Source: Trametopsis cervina
Lineage: Eukaryota > Basidiomycota > Agaricomycetes > Polyporales > Irpicaceae
Direction of reading: 5' to 3'
Length of the DNA: 64,000 bases
Assembly: GCA_022385755.1 (NCBI GenBank)
Contig: MU278351.1
Span: 932,638 to 996,637, forward strand
The notes below the pieces were generated by a model. It was not told where the DNA came from, did no database searches, and was given only the letters and a program-made list of their open reading frames with translations. This document shows, one piece after another, positions 1 through 11,452 of the stretch (the first letter of the stretch is position 1; every line of letters begins with the position of its first letter). The translations under genes and the position numbers were made by a program.

Positions 1-559
1 TCTTGGTCTTGTGGACACGCGAGGAAGACGCAACCGGCGTATGGGGGGCCACATCCTCTACAGACTTGATAGGTTCCCCGAGTTTGCGTTCCTTACTGAT
101 GCGCGGTACGACTTGGTCCGGAAGGCTTCTGTCCAGGGAGGGGGGCGGCACACCGTCATCAGTAGTGCGACGGAGGGGAGTTAGTGATAGTCTTTCAGGA
201 GTTGGTTTTGACGCGTCCTTCTCCCCAGAGGACGCGTCAGTAACGCCTCCCTCGGGTGTAGTATTGCCCTTGTTCTCTTGCTCCTCGACAGGAAGGGTCT
301 TAACGCCCCATCTCTTTATCAGCTTACGCGCCTTTTCTCGGATGGAGGAGGTCTCGAGGCCTGTGTGCTCCTTGTCTATGAAAGGGAGCACGTCATGCCT
401 CAAGACCTCCATGAGGCCTGCGCCGAGATCAGCCTTCAGGGTCGCAGCCCTGACGATTGAGTACAAGGTATCCCGGTCCGCTGTCCGGAAGAAATCTAGC
501 ATCTCTTGCCTGACATCTTCCGTGAGAGATAAAGAAACGGGTGAGCTTGCGGACGCCAT
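1..559 (-). CDS. Partial hypothetical protein, runs off left edge
   Basis: An open frame on the minus strand starts at the ATG at 559-557 and has no stop before the window edge, giving about 186 residues. The first 90 residues look like a compact alpha-helical domain (motifs EDVRQEMLDFFRTADRD and REKARKLIKRWGVKTLP). The rest is Ser/Thr/Pro-rich and probably disordered. The ARKLIKRW stretch faintly recalls TFIIS N-terminal/LW helical bundles, but this is only a resemblance. The antisense frame is also open over much of this stretch but reads like low-complexity shadow. I do not recognise the family. The gene lies head to head with ERG26, with about 0.6 kb between the two starts. Confidence 0.5.
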   Translation of the reverse strand, partial: MASASSPVSLSLTEDVRQEMLDFFRTADRDTLYSIVRAATLKADLGAGLMEVLRHDVLPFIDKEHTGLETSSIREKARKLIKRWGVKTLPVEEQENKGNTTPEGGVTDASSGEKDASKPTPERLSLTPLRRTTDDGVPPPSLDRSLPDQVVPRISKERKLGEPIKSVEDVAPHTPVASSSRVHKTK

Positions 560-1176
560 ATCTGGGGAGTGCGTCTGTGGGTGTTTGGATGGTGGAGGAG
601 CGAGAGCGAGTGAGGAATGAGTGTGTGGCCACCGAAAAATAGGAATTTATACCCATATTCACTATTGTTAATACGGGCCTGTCTCCGGTCTGTTTTTGAC
701 CGTGACTTTTTTTCCTAGTCAAGATATACTTCATTGGACATATACTGTCACAGACAAAGGTAAGCTAAACGTAGTTACCGTGACACAACGACATTGAATT
801 TATGGATATACTCACCGGGTAAGAGTGTTTCGACTTGCACGGAGCACAACGCGCGATTCGCGGGTGCAAAAATACAGCATAGATGCTAGAAACCATCAAG
901 CTGAAATGCTCTGCGGGATAGTGCTGCGTTCTCCCTCGACCTAGATCCTATAAAAATTAGTGTCAGTGAACGTACTCCTCAAAATGGAACGCGTCCGGGA
1001 TGTAGGCGCCTAGATGTGACGGAGAAACAGCGGGCCGTCGAAAAGTGGTCTGACCGGCTGAAGTCTCAGACGAGTCTGGCACGCACACACAGCAGCAGCC
1101 CCTTACTTATTCGCCCCTGCTTGCTGTCCGTCCGCCTCCTCCATCTATCCCTCCCGAAAAATCCGCGGTAGCCAAA
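560..1176. promoter_or_regulatory. Divergent intergenic region (unknown gene / ERG26)
   Basis: This 617 bp stretch separates two divergently oriented genes and has no convincing coding frame. It must hold the promoters of both. A pyrimidine-rich run (about 1090-1150) lies just before the ERG26 ATG, as is common upstream of fungal starts. No specific factor site can be claimed. Confidence 0.4.
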
Positions 1177-2665
1177 ATGTCTTCAAGCAAACGCGACAAC
1201 TACATCGTGTTCGGTGGCAGCGGTTTCCTCGGCAGACACATCGTCGAGCAGCTGTTGGCGCGCGGTGACACGGTGTCCGTCTTTGATATGGTCCAGAGGT
1301 ACCACGACACACCGTTTTACCCTGGTGATATAACGGAGCAGGACCAGGTCGCAGACGCATTGCAGAAGGTTTGTTGTAACCTTCTACGCAAGTTGGTCCG
1401 TGTTTAATTAAACCCTGCGATATAGAGTGGTGCCAGCTGCATTTTCCACACCATCTCGCCGCCACACGGGCTGCAAGACCCGGCACTGTACTGGAAAGTG
1501 AACGTGGACGGTACCCGTGCGACAGTCGGAGCAGCGCAGGCTGTCGGTGTCCGGAAACTCATCTTCACCAGCTCTGCTGGTGTCGTCTTCAATGGCGGAG
1601 ACCTCATCAACGTCGATGAGCGTGCGGTGCCGGATACAAAAAGCATGGATGCGTACAACGAGTCCAAGTACAAGGCTGAGCAGATTGTTCTGGCGGCGAA
1701 TGACCAGAACGGCCTGCTTACCGTGTCATTACGACCTGCCGGTATCTTCGGGTGTGTACATTCGCTTTCCTGCTGCCCAACATTCCCACTGACGGTGGTA
1801 CCAGACCTGGAGATCAGCAGGGTATCACTGGTTTCTACGACGCTTACCAGCGCGGCCAGACGCACTGGCAGATTGGAGACAACACCAATTTGTTCGACTG
1901 GACGTACGTCGGTAACGTCGCACACGCACACCTTCTCGCCGCGGACAAGCTCGACACCGTCCCTCCCGCCGAAAAAGTGACCGTGGAAGAGCAGCACCAA
2001 ATAGCCTCTACCTACTACCCTCCCATCGCGTTGACGATGGGCAAGAACGCCATCCCCACCTCCGAGGCGCGCCCTCTTGGCCCCTACGTCAACCCTCCTC
2101 CGAACCACGAGGAGATCCTGGGCAAATGGCAGGACCCGAACTACCAAGCGAGCTACAATCGCGAGATCCGCCGTAGCCGGTTCGACCAATTCTCCGACAA
2201 TGGGCTCGCGGGCGCCGAGAGCTCGCCGCTGCAGGTGGCTGGGCAGGCGTTCTTCATCACGAACGGCGAGCCGATCTACTTCTGGGACTTCACTCACGCG
2301 GTGTGGTATGGCTTCGACCAGTTCTACGGCACGGAGAAGTACAAGAAGAAGCTCATTGTTATGAACGACACCGTCGGCCGCTGGCTCGCGCACGCCGCGG
2401 AGTGGTGGGGATGGGTCGTTGGGAAGCAGCCTGCGTTCACGGTTTACCGTGTTAAGCTTGTGTGCAGGCATAAGTGGCACAACATTGAGAAGGCGAGGAG
2501 GGTGTTGGGATATGAGCCTATCGTCCCTCTCGACGAGGGTATCCGGCGCACTGTTGAGGTACGCGTTTGTTCTGATCTTCTTGCTGCCTATAGCGAGCTG
2601 ACGTCCTTGACTATCTCCAGGCACACTGCAAATGGCGCGAAGCCAACAAGAGCAAGGCGCAATAA
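1177..2665 (+). CDS. erg26: Sterol-4-alpha-carboxylate 3-dehydrogenase (Erg26-like)
   Basis: Four exons (1177-1368, 1426-1751, 1805-2558, 2621-2665) join in frame to 438 residues. The protein belongs to the 3-beta-HSD/extended SDR family. An N-terminal Rossmann motif GGSGFLGRHI is followed by HTISPPH, the serine-bearing strand FTSSAGVVF, and the active-site YNESK (Tyr-x3-Lys). The C-terminal half has hydrophobic aromatic segments typical of the membrane-anchored Erg26 tail. Known role: in the ER C-4 demethylation complex with Erg25 and Erg27, it oxidises and decarboxylates the 4-carboxysterol in ergosterol synthesis. All introns are GT..AG and short; the last exon codes only 14 residues. Family assignment is strong; the exact substrate is inferred. 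Confidence 0.87.
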
Positions 2666-3128
2666 GCTCTGCACCTCTACAGTGCGACCCCAGGCCCCTT
2701 CTTGTTTTCAATACCCTACCGTCGATGATATCAATCTATGTGTTGCGTGCTTATGCTCACGCGCATTGTTGTTCATAATAGTACATGATGTCTATAATAC
2801 ACACGCTGGAATATGTTATGTGGGTGATAAAGGTGTACTCGATGTCCCTGAGTGCTCGGACATCGATGTTCCTTTATCCGCCCTATGTAAAACAAAACAG
2901 ATGAGCTCGAACGCGAATGAGCGAATACTCAGCGGTATGGACTCACGGTAACATTAATGCAGTTGATGTATCACTGGCATCGGCGTCGAGGTTCCTTGAC
3001 TCCCTGGCTTCTCGTTGTGATTCAGAGTCAGTCACGCTCGTATCGATGCTCCGACAAGAAAACATAGAGTTTGTGGCAAAAGTCGGACCAGTCACTGAGT
3101 AGTCATCATTCTATACATCACGATTCGG
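2666..3128. other. Convergent intergenic spacer
   Basis: This 463 bp stretch lies between the 3' ends of ERG26 (+) and the first DUF6534 gene (-). Short open frames occur but none has family-like sequence. It presumably contains both 3' UTRs and poly(A) sites. Confidence 0.5.
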
Positions 3129-5147
3129 TCAGTTATTCTGTTGAAGTTGAGAGAGAACACGTACTATATCAAACCCCGTCTCATCCGGAGTTACGAAAGC
3201 GAGCGATGTGAACGAGGGCTTCTGTGGCTCGGGAACCTTCTCTTCCTCGTATAGACCGCGGCCTCCGAAAGATTGCCGTGTGTTAAGCCTGACGAAGTGA
3301 GTGGGTTAAGTGGGTAAAAACCACGGACATCGCCAAGAGATGCACATACATCGTATACAGGTTATTAATGTACACTAATCAAACAGTTAATCGCAAGAAG
3401 CAAACAAAGATCAAAGAAGTACCTTTGGTGATTATGAAATGCAGTAGTATCCATATTTGTGACTCTGGATCACTTAAGAGCTGAAAAGGGCGCATTTCAA
3501 TTGAAGAGATCATATGAGTGAGGGAAGTTTATACAGCAATGAGGAGGGCAATATGCATGAGTCTGGATTAGTAGTCAGTACCTTCATGAACAAAGGCTCG
3601 AGTTTGATGACATACGTGAATGAAGTTCCTCTGCTTGACAGTAGATGAACAGTACGAAGCAGCCATGGCTTAGGCCTTAGTCCCATCATATCAGTCAATA
3701 GAACATGCAGTTCGTCCGCAGTAGAGACATACCGTCTGATATCTGGCCACTTCGACGGTCTCAAAAAATACACCTGACTGGCCATGATGAGTATGTCGCA
3801 CGCTATGGCGAGCCCGGAGGTCAGTCCCATAAATACCTAGCCCCCACGAGATTAGTGCCCTCCGAACAGGTCGAGAAGACGGAAAGATGCGAACTGTTAT
3901 CTCAGGGGTAAGAAGTTCCGCGATAAATTGGCGGCTGTGGCTGTGAATATCGATAGGTTCGTGTGAGCAAAGGGGAGAAGAGATGCTCAGTGGACAGACG
4001 GCGCACAGTTGTACTGTAGAAACTACAGCTCAAGTGTTAGTCGGCCAGAAATTGAAGTGCGCTCGCATATAACATCCAGCCACTCACCAACATTGAAACT
4101 GAATGATCCAAGGGATAATAATATCTAGTTCCCCGTCTATTCAGCCTCGGCCTGAGGAACATCCAAGATGACTTACGATTGAGCCGGTAATGACAGCGCT
4201 GTTCTTCGTGACTGAACCATCGCCCGCCCGCGTCAATATCGTATACTCAAAACGCTTGGCGATGCGAGCACTTACTCTTCCAGACACGAAACGCGTAAAA
4301 GCTGGAAAGGTTATGAGCAACATATCGGATGATGACACGATCAGTCCGAATACTGACAGCTGCACGGAAATAACGGAAACAGCCTGTAATGAACCAAGTT
4401 TCAGCGGCGTATGAGGTATCAGAACAAGAACTTCACTGACAGCGACAGCTTTCTCCGCCTGCATGCAGTCAGAGGACGACGTTGAATGTTGAAGGAGACT
4501 AAACATCGCTCAGATAACCACGTACCATTAATGGGCTGTAGATAATTGTTTGAGCTCGAGTTACACTAGCAGGATGTAAGAAACGTACGGTGTCACTCGA
4601 AGCTCTGTGAAGGGTAATGTAAAACATTCGATGAGGTAATAATACTCCCTAGAACCACACTGTAAGTTGCTATACAAGGTCAGTAACAACGGTACGGACA
4701 TGCGCGATACTGTAGGGAATGCGTCAAACCGGCTGCAATAGAGAGAAAACTACGACAAACGTACATAGCGTGCTAGAGGCTGTGTCCAGTAGCCTACATA
4801 AGTGGTGAGACTGTAGTTTGCCAACCACGAATGTACAAATTACCAGAGAAAGAATATCTGAGGGCAAACGTTCAGACACGACAGACCGAAATATAGCATG
4901 TTGGTGCACTGACCGTAAACTTCAACCACCGACTGTCTCGAGGAAATTTTGTAAAATAGACGTGTAATTCTATGTCAGGCTTGTTCGTTAGCTCAGAAAC
5001 ACTTCAGTATGACAGGACTGTCAACTACGTACGAAATGTAGTGAGCCCGTAGAGTATGATGGAAATAATGAAACCGAGAAACGATACGCCCAGCGTAGAT
5101 TCTATCTCACGAGCCGTATCCTGAGTGACGTTGGCGTCCACTGCCAT
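3129..5147 (-). CDS. DUF6534-type multi-pass membrane protein, many micro-exons
   Basis: The start at 5147 gives MAVDANVTQDTAREIESTLG followed by the hydrophobic helix FLGFIISIILYGLT. Splicing at GTACGTAG..ACATAG then yields TFQLHVYFTKFPRD, a family signature. Further exons code IFFLWLLDTASSTL, SFYAFRVWK, LAIACDILIMASQVYFL with PSKWPDIRR, then ITKVYINNLYT joined to MLNTRQSFGGRGLYEEE, ending at a stop at 3131-3129. These are landmarks of the basidiomycete DUF6534 family (about seven helices, function unknown). Two or three middle junctions (about 4150-4800) could not be resolved, so a damaged allele is not excluded. A paralogue lies at 34189-36280. Confidence 0.7.
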
Positions 5148-5766
5148 TAAATCAGTACAAGCACGTAGAGCACCGTAGCAGGCAGCCTATGCAAGACAAG
5201 ACAGAGTTCAGGGAGTCAAGTCATAGAAAGCAGGAACTCTAGTGACTATTATAACTCACCAGTAACATCTGGGGATGTAGATGTCTATCAAATATAACTA
5301 AAGCTGGGCTGATGAACAAGAATGATTCAAGCCACCGTGCGATGAGGGGTCCACTTTGCACGACCGTATGTGGAATGAATCACGGCGTGCTGGTCCGCTA
5401 GTACCACAAGGTGATGGATGTGGTCGAAGGTGGGCTCCCACTGAGTTGCTGCGGGCGAAAGGAATCAAGGAAACGACACTCCTTCCCCGCCCGCGTTGTC
5501 ATTGCCGTGTTTCGCAGAGCGCTCCCGAGCAACCGGGAACAAGTGACGAGAAGAGACAGGCTGGAGCGCACACCAGCCGTAACGAATCTGTAGATCGTAC
5601 TTACCTGATTTCGGTGGTAAATAGTTGACTCCCGAGGCGAACCAATCCCCGTGCGGGACAGAATGACAGCTGCTACATTGCGGGCCTTCTAGCGTCGCAG
5701 GTTCTCTTGGTCTAATGTTACACTGGTTCCTTCGTAATGGTTTCGACTCTAAATTACAGAGCATTT
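5148..5766. other. Intergenic, no gene recognised
   Basis: This 619 bp stretch lies between the DUF6534 start and the DUF427 stop, both minus-strand genes. A 99-codon open frame on the minus strand (5465-5764) has no protein-like character. It probably contains the 3' UTR of the DUF427 gene and the promoter of the DUF6534 gene. Confidence 0.4.
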
Positions 5767-6284
5767 CTAAGCCTCAATCTTGACTTGTTTCTTCACACGA
5801 AAAGGGAGGCTGATCAATACTAGCGATCACGGAAGTTGCAAAGTCAAACAAACCTTGTCAAACGCATAATAACCTGCGATGTTCTTGGCTGCGTCCTTGG
5901 GCTGGGGATAGCTCCTGCATCCATTGACATCAGCCTTGAGTGAAAAAGAGCCCGTAGCCAACGCACCACGCGGCGTCTTTGACGATAGTGCCACCGACGT
6001 TAGCACTCCAGTATGCGGCGTTACTGTGGATGAGAACCCTGTCTGTCAAAGTTTCTATATTGAACTGAGGTCATAGACGAACCCCTTCCAAGGGCAAAAG
6101 TACCTGCTCGCACTGATCAGATAGTGAACGAATGCACCCTAACAAGGAAAACACGCAACTGGGTCTCCGACGATTCGAACACCTCGCGCTTCACAGAGTC
6201 GGGCGGAAAGTAGTAGTTGCCCTCCAGACTGACGGGCGCAGCGGTTTCGGCGATAACCTGACCGTTCAGAATTACACGGACCAT
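5767..6284 (-). CDS. DUF427 domain small protein
   Basis: Five exons (6284-6160, 6103-6083, 6023-5967, 5914-5854, 5778-5767) total 276 nt, giving 91 residues. The product opens MVRVILNGQVIAETA, then EGNYYFPPDSVKR, the short exon YFCPWKG, KDAAW and SYPQPKDAAKNIAGYYAF. This order (EGNxYFPP, CPWKG, KDAAWxYPxPK, YYAF) is the signature of the DUF427 single-domain family, a beta-barrel-like fold found in bacteria and fungi with no settled function. Length fits. The first two donors are GTTGCG and GTTCGT, weaker than the usual GTRNGT, but both are needed to keep the conserved motifs in frame. One exon is only 21 nt and the last only 12 nt. Confidence 0.82.
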
Positions 6285-6953
6285 TGTAGATCAGAGGTCA
6301 AAGAGTTGCAGGGTAAAGTGGTGGCTGGCAGAGATCACCTATGTAGTGCACAGATGGTTAGGAGGTCGAAGTTGCTGCTGCTATCTCGGGTTCGCATAGC
6401 TGGTTAAGTAGGAGCACTCGATGGGGATGCATCACGAGCGAACTGGGACGCCATCGAACGTGATCATCGGCTGGTGTAATACCAGTGTCGAGTGCATTAC
6501 AGCCGCTGCTTTGTACCCACGAGCAGTTCATGTGGCCACCGAGTAGTTCATTGCAAGATCCGAATTACCACAACGTAGTAGGCAAAATGGCAAATAGCAA
6601 ATAACCAGCTCTGATGTCAGCACATGCAAAATTCTTATGTCACTTGGTAGCGCTGCAGCAGCTCTCGAAACTCTCATGCTTTATAATGCTCTCAAAGAGA
6701 AGGTCCGCTTGTGCGATAACACTCATTATCGAGGTCGTTGACGCATTTGCCGTGGACGTTGACGAGAGAGTTGCGGAAGTATCACCCCTTCGCCGAATGC
6801 CGGGCGAGTGGAAGCGCGGGATAGCCATCAACCGAATATGCGAGCAGTGGCTCCGCACTCCTTGGTCTCTCCTCCTTCAGAACGATATCCCTCGCTAATT
6901 ACCTGCACCTCTGGGTCTGGCCGGTGCTCCCCGCCGGGTGAAGAGCTCGACTG
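6285..6953. promoter_or_regulatory. Divergent intergenic region (DUF427 gene / carrier)
   Basis: This 669 bp stretch separates divergent starts. A 94-codon open frame (6614-6898, +) and its antisense overlap, but neither has recognisable sequence and I do not call them. It is expected to hold promoters for both neighbours. Confidence 0.35.
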
Positions 6954-8300
6954 ATGATTGCGAGCGTAAACAGCATGATTGGTGAGAACAGTAAAAGTCT
7001 ACATGATTGTCCGCAAGAACTCTAACTAGAGCGGCGTTTCACTGTCTAATCTCCCTTCTAAATGACCGCTTTTGCCCCTCCTCCTCCTCCTTTGGCTTGC
7101 ATGAACCAAAGCTGGCGCGGGGGGCGGCCTTGTCGCCAGCATAGCGACCTGCCCGCTGGATGTCATCAAGACGAAGCTGCAAGCCCAACAGTTTACAAGG
7201 GGGCAAGTCGGATATGAGGGCATTTACGGTGAGGGATATTTGCTCGTGGTATCTTCATACTCGGCTCAACTATCTTCGTCCCAACGATCCGAATGGTCAG
7301 GCACAGTCAAAACTATACTAATTCACGATGGTGTGCGAGGGATGTACCGTGGACTCGGCCCTACAATATTAGGCTATCTACCGACATGGGCGATCTACTT
7401 TTCGGTGTACGACAGTATCAAGCGATATTTCGGAGAGCTTCCTCCAGGAGAAGGCGATGCCAGGAGGAGACATGTGTATCCTGCAGCGCAGGTGAAGGGG
7501 TATCAGCCACTTGCTCGAGATCACCCATGGACGTTACACTTATTCTCTGCGATGGCGGCTGGGGCGACCAGCACACTCTGTACTAATCCTCTATGGGTGA
7601 TCAAAACTCGATTCATGGTGAGCAGAGCGCTATCCCATTTTCGTTAGCTGTGACTTAACGAATGTCAGACGCAATCCCGAAGCGAAGTCAGATATCGTCA
7701 TACATGGGATGCCATGAAAACGATTTACCGTACCGAAGGCGTCCCAGCGTTCTTTCGAGGGCTTCTCCCGAGTTTATTAGGGATCACGCATGTTGCTGTG
7801 CAGTTTCCTTTGTACGAATTTCTGAAGCAGTGGGCAAGTGCGTATCCAAAAAAAAAACTTCCGATCTCGGACATGAAAACTTACGATCGATACAGGTGAG
7901 GGACACCAGGAGAATCTCACGCCTACCTCATTCTTGGGATGCTCTGCAGTAGCGAAGATGACAGCGTCAATAGCGACCTACCCCCATGAAGTGTTGCGCA
8001 CACGACTACAAACTCATCGGCGGCCAATAGGCGCGCAAGGGTTGCCCGTGGATCCACTTCATCGAGTACCAGGGATTATACAAACAGCCAAGGGCATCGT
8101 GCGCAATGAGGGTTGGAGGTCGCTCTATCGCGGCCTTTCTGTCAATCTTGTCCGAACTGTTCCCAACAGTGCAGTGACAATGGTAACGTGAGTCACAAAT
8201 CAACCTCTGTCCGACCAACGTTGGTGCTCACTGTTGCTGTAATGTCTCACCTGCCAGATACGAGATGCTTCTGCGTTACCTTAACACGCATGGCTCATGA
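6954..8300 (+). CDS. Mitochondrial carrier (NAD/pyrimidine nucleotide/folate-like)
   Basis: Exons 6954-6981, 7112-7228, 7301-7617, 7669-7895, about 7930-8187 and 8258-8300 encode three repeats of the mitochondrial carrier family. The Px[DE]xx[KR] signatures are CPLDVIKTKLQ, NPLWVIKTRFM and YPHEVLRTRLQ. The Trp in repeat 2 (NPLWVIKTR) is typical of the NAD+/pyrimidine nucleotide/FAD-folate carrier subgroup (yeast Yia6-type), which moves cofactors across the inner mitochondrial membrane. The last exon codes YEMLLRYLNTHGS. The junction after 7895 is a problem: donor AG|GTGAGG leaves phase 2, but no downstream AG puts LGCSAVAKM in frame. An alternative donor GTGCGT at 7838 joined to the acceptor at 7949 restores frame but drops about 20 residues. 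Error, frameshift or unusual splicing are all possible. Confidence 0.75.
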
Positions 8301-9016
8301 ACACGAAAGCCTTGGTCTTACCCCCTGCGCATTCCGCACCTTCCTTGCTTTCCCACCGGACTCGTACGAGTATACACTCCCTCTACACTACTAGTTTCCC
8401 GTCATACCGCACTGTCAGCTACCCCTTGTCGTATGTATGCAAGACTTGACTTACCCCGCGTCCACGTCCGCTAGAGGTTACCCTCCCGCAATCTGTATTC
8501 TATCAATCCTTTTTGTGCTGCTTGTTGCTTTCGTCTGTTCCCATCTATACGAGGTGGCCATTTCACAGTATTGCTCCCCTAGATGTCTCTCAATATCATC
8601 CTACCTCTGATGAGTGTATTCTGGAATTTGGTGCAGACGATGTAGTTTGATATACAAGTTCGGTGTACAAACGCAGTCCACGTGTTTGCTCCAACATTCA
8701 CGGCGCATCTATTGGTTTGTTCAATGTGATCAAGTGAGTGATCCGTGAACTATAGTCCCAAGCGTGCCAACCTTCACCGGGTTTCTTTGTGGGTGAGGGA
8801 AGGTGTTCTCCCACACAAGTATGAGTATTCATCTCGCAGTATTCGACTTTGGTACATAATGAATTGCTCTCCGACCTCCCCTTTCAGCTCGATATGCTAT
8901 AATACAACATGGTAATATTCAATAAACCCCCAGAGCGTCCGTTATTAATTGATGTAGAACGTAGGATTGTACGTCTTCCGTCGCAGAGGCGGAAGTAGAA
9001 GCGGACGCGGTCGTGC
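8301..9016. other. Intergenic, convergent
   Basis: This 716 bp stretch lies between the carrier (+) and the small membrane protein gene (-), both ending here. It is T-rich and has no convincing coding frame. Expected to hold the two 3' UTRs. Confidence 0.5.
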
Positions 9017-9327
9017 TCATGCTGCTAGTCCGTGGGAGGACATGTCGAGGTGATACCGACCACGACCGATGTGGCCCTTGGGGATAGCCGATCTCAACGG
9101 AACGTGTAATTCGCTACGTAGGGCGAGTTTTAGTCAGTCCTCGATAAGCTGCATAGCAGGGAGGGTATGTACCTTGGTTCGCGCCATTGCAAGTAGACGA
9201 AGCCCCAAAGAGCTGATTGAATTCCAGTAAATACCACGATTGACTAATGGGGCTACAGTTAGGATATGTATGAACCATGTCGGGCAACGAGGCTTACCGG
9301 GATACGGGCGCGGATGAGGTTCATCAT
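9017..9327 (-). CDS. Small single-pass membrane protein (65 aa), unknown
   Basis: Three exons (9327-9298, 9243-9173, 9113-9017) with clean GTAAGC..TTAG and GTACAT..GTAG introns join to 66 codons including stop. The product starts MMNLIRARIP, has one probable membrane helix (VVFTGIQSALWGFVYLQW, residues about 13-30), and a polar tail RSAIPKGHIGRGRYHLDMSS. Each exon alone is too short for ORF finding. The charged N-terminus plus one helix would suit a small mitochondrial or ER subunit, but this is inference. I do not recognise the family. An in-frame stop lies upstream of the ATG pair, supporting this start. Confidence 0.5.
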
Positions 9328-10048
9328 ATCGAGAAGACGGTCTCGGTATTGGTTTCGATGGAATGATGAGTGTGTTTGTTATGCACTCGAGTGCAAGTGG
9401 GTTACTCGAGAAGTGGATGTGTTGACTCGATAGGGTTGTTTGTTCTGGAGAAGTGTAGAACAGAGCCTCGCACCCCTGCTTTTATACCTAGTGTGTAGCA
9501 TGATATGAGGATCACCTGCGGGCGAATTCGGTACGGTGAGACGAGTAGTACACAGTCGAAGACTTGTCTCGCTGAGTCCAGGGCGTACACGCTGTAACGG
9601 ACCATGGCTCTGTAGCCAAATTGCCAGGACGCGGCTCTACCAGACCTGTGTGAGTTTGATGCGCCCGCCTTGACGGGTTCTTGACCGGTCTGGAGAAATC
9701 TCAGAGGGCGCGCGGACGTCCCAGGCGTGGTCGAGAACCGATAATGAACGGATAAGCGCGTCCAGACCCATAGCCACCGCCGATTACCAAATATGGCCAG
9801 GTCGGCATTGTGGCGTCGAGCGCATCGGGGTCCTTGGCGCTCGGCGAAAGGCTCTGTTGGGAAACAGTAACAACTTCAAAGCCACGAGGCGGCCGAGTGG
9901 GCATTGTCTGTGCAAGCCCTGGTAGAGAGGCTCAACAAGGGGTTCGCGGCGCATCATCATCAATGGCGAACAGACGAGGGCCACAAACGCGCCCAGCTTC
10001 CTCAGAAGGTGCGGTAATTATTCCTTGCGATTTCCTTCCACGACCGCC
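9328..10048. promoter_or_regulatory. Intergenic, divergent promoter region
   Basis: This 721 bp stretch lies between the start of the 65-residue protein (-) and SGF29 (+). Overlapping minus-strand open frames (about 9700-9984) were examined and not accepted. It should contain promoters for both genes. Confidence 0.35.
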
Positions 10049-11345
10049 ATGAGAAAGTCTGACGATGTGCGGAATACGCGGTCTGGTGGCCTCTCAGAAA
10101 TGGATTGCTGGACCAGGGCATCCGAGTCGTTGTCGAAATTGTCGACTGTGTATGGCAATCAGGAGAGTCTTGACACGATCGGGCGTGTGAATCGTCTACT
10201 CTCCGCGTGGCCATCCGACGATACTATCCCGGCGGAGGGATTCGATAGTCTCAAGAGCACGTACAAGAAACTCACCAGTGGTCTTAATGAGATTAAGAGC
10301 AATTCTGAGAAAGAGGCGAGGTATGCTTTAGAACAGTTACAGTGGCTTACGTTACTTCATATTATTCCTTTTGCAGAGCAATTGAAGAGACGATAGAACA
10401 CCTTGACATCCTTATCGCACTACGAAGGGCATCGGAGGCAATACCACCTCAAGGAATGTTCTGCATCCGCATCTCTATAGTACTCATTTACTGACATTAG
10501 CTACAGAGAAACGTAACAAACGGCCCCGAGGCCCGTCACCCGCAGCTCCGCCTGCTATTGTCCTTCCTCCTGCCGTGCCAGCCACCGCCGCTGTCAGCCG
10601 CGCAATGTCAACAACAGTGTCTGCACGCAACTCCGTCGGCCCTCAAGCCCCAAAGCAGTTCTCACGTGAGCCGAAGGCACGGCGAGAAGCGTTGGCTAAG
10701 CAGCTACCGCTGCAACATGGCAGACGAGTAGCATTCCGCCAGCCGCGTGACCCCAACAAAGCTCTAGCTGATATAACGGACGAAGGAAAAGGAGAGCAGT
10801 GGATCTTGGCAGTGGTCACACGATGCATTAACCAAGACAAAAATCGGTAAAGCCTTTCATACTACGCAAGTAGTGTCCGATGTTGACAAAAGGCGGGCAG
10901 ATATGAAGTCCATGATCCTGAACCTCAGGATGATGGGTCTCCAGGACAGTGAGTGGACTGTGCGCGTTCATATCAAGGGACACGACTGACGATGCTTAGA
11001 CATTACAATACTACTCTTCGTGCCCTGATACCACTGCCGGACACCAACGCTCCTCCTGACAGCGCTTCTCATCTCAATGCGTACCCCGAGTTCCTGGCTG
11101 GCTCGACCGTGATGGCGCTCTACCCCGACACGAGTTGTTTCTATCGTGCTGTAGTAATTGAGAGTCCGAAGGACATGGCACGCGTGAGTTGTTATGGTCT
11201 CATAAGTCAGGGTCATGCTCTCTAACTGGGAACGCAGAATGCCCCAGGAGCCAAACAGTCGTATAAGTTACGATTCGAAGACGACAACGATCAAGAACAT
11301 AATGTATCAGCGCAATGGGTAGTTGAATGGCCTGGAGGTCCTTAA
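10049..11345 (+). CDS. SGF29: SAGA-associated factor 29 (SGF29) with tandem Tudor domain
   Basis: Six exons (10049-10320, 10377-10453, 10507-10846, 10901-10948, 11000-11183, 11238-11345) sum to 1029 nt, 342 residues. The N-terminal third is coiled-coil (ESLSKLSTVY to ETIEHLDILIALRRASE). A basic Pro/Ala linker (KRNKRPRGPSP) follows. The C-terminal SGF29 tandem Tudor region has GRRVAFRQP, EQWILAVVTRC, YEVHDPEPQ, STVMALYPDTSCFYRAVV and YKLRFEDDNDQEHNVS. The aromatic positions that read H3K4me2/3 (YPDTSCFYR) are present. Known role: targets SAGA histone acetylation to H3K4-methylated promoters. Intron 2 (10454-10506) starts GAATGT instead of GTATGT although its branch site (CTGAC) and CAG acceptor look normal. 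Confidence 0.87.
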
Positions 11346-11452
11346 TAGATTAGTTGTATCCGTAGCTGTAGTACTTCATGACATAATCCTCAGGTTGCCA
11401 AAAGACGAGAAGGTACCGTGAAAATTGAAAGAAAGAAAAAATGTTCACAAAT

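Noticed and set aside
3..620. 205-codon plus-strand open frame at the left edge
   Set aside because: It is antisense to the better minus-strand frame (1-559), whose translation has helical, protein-like sequence; the plus frame is biased and motif-free.
1404..2711. 435-codon minus-strand open frame
   Set aside because: Antisense shadow of ERG26; its composition mirrors the GC-rich exon and it has no family motifs.
9701..9984. Overlapping minus-strand open frames near 9.8 kb
   Set aside because: Two frames are open over the same GC-rich stretch with no motif; likely upstream region of SGF29.
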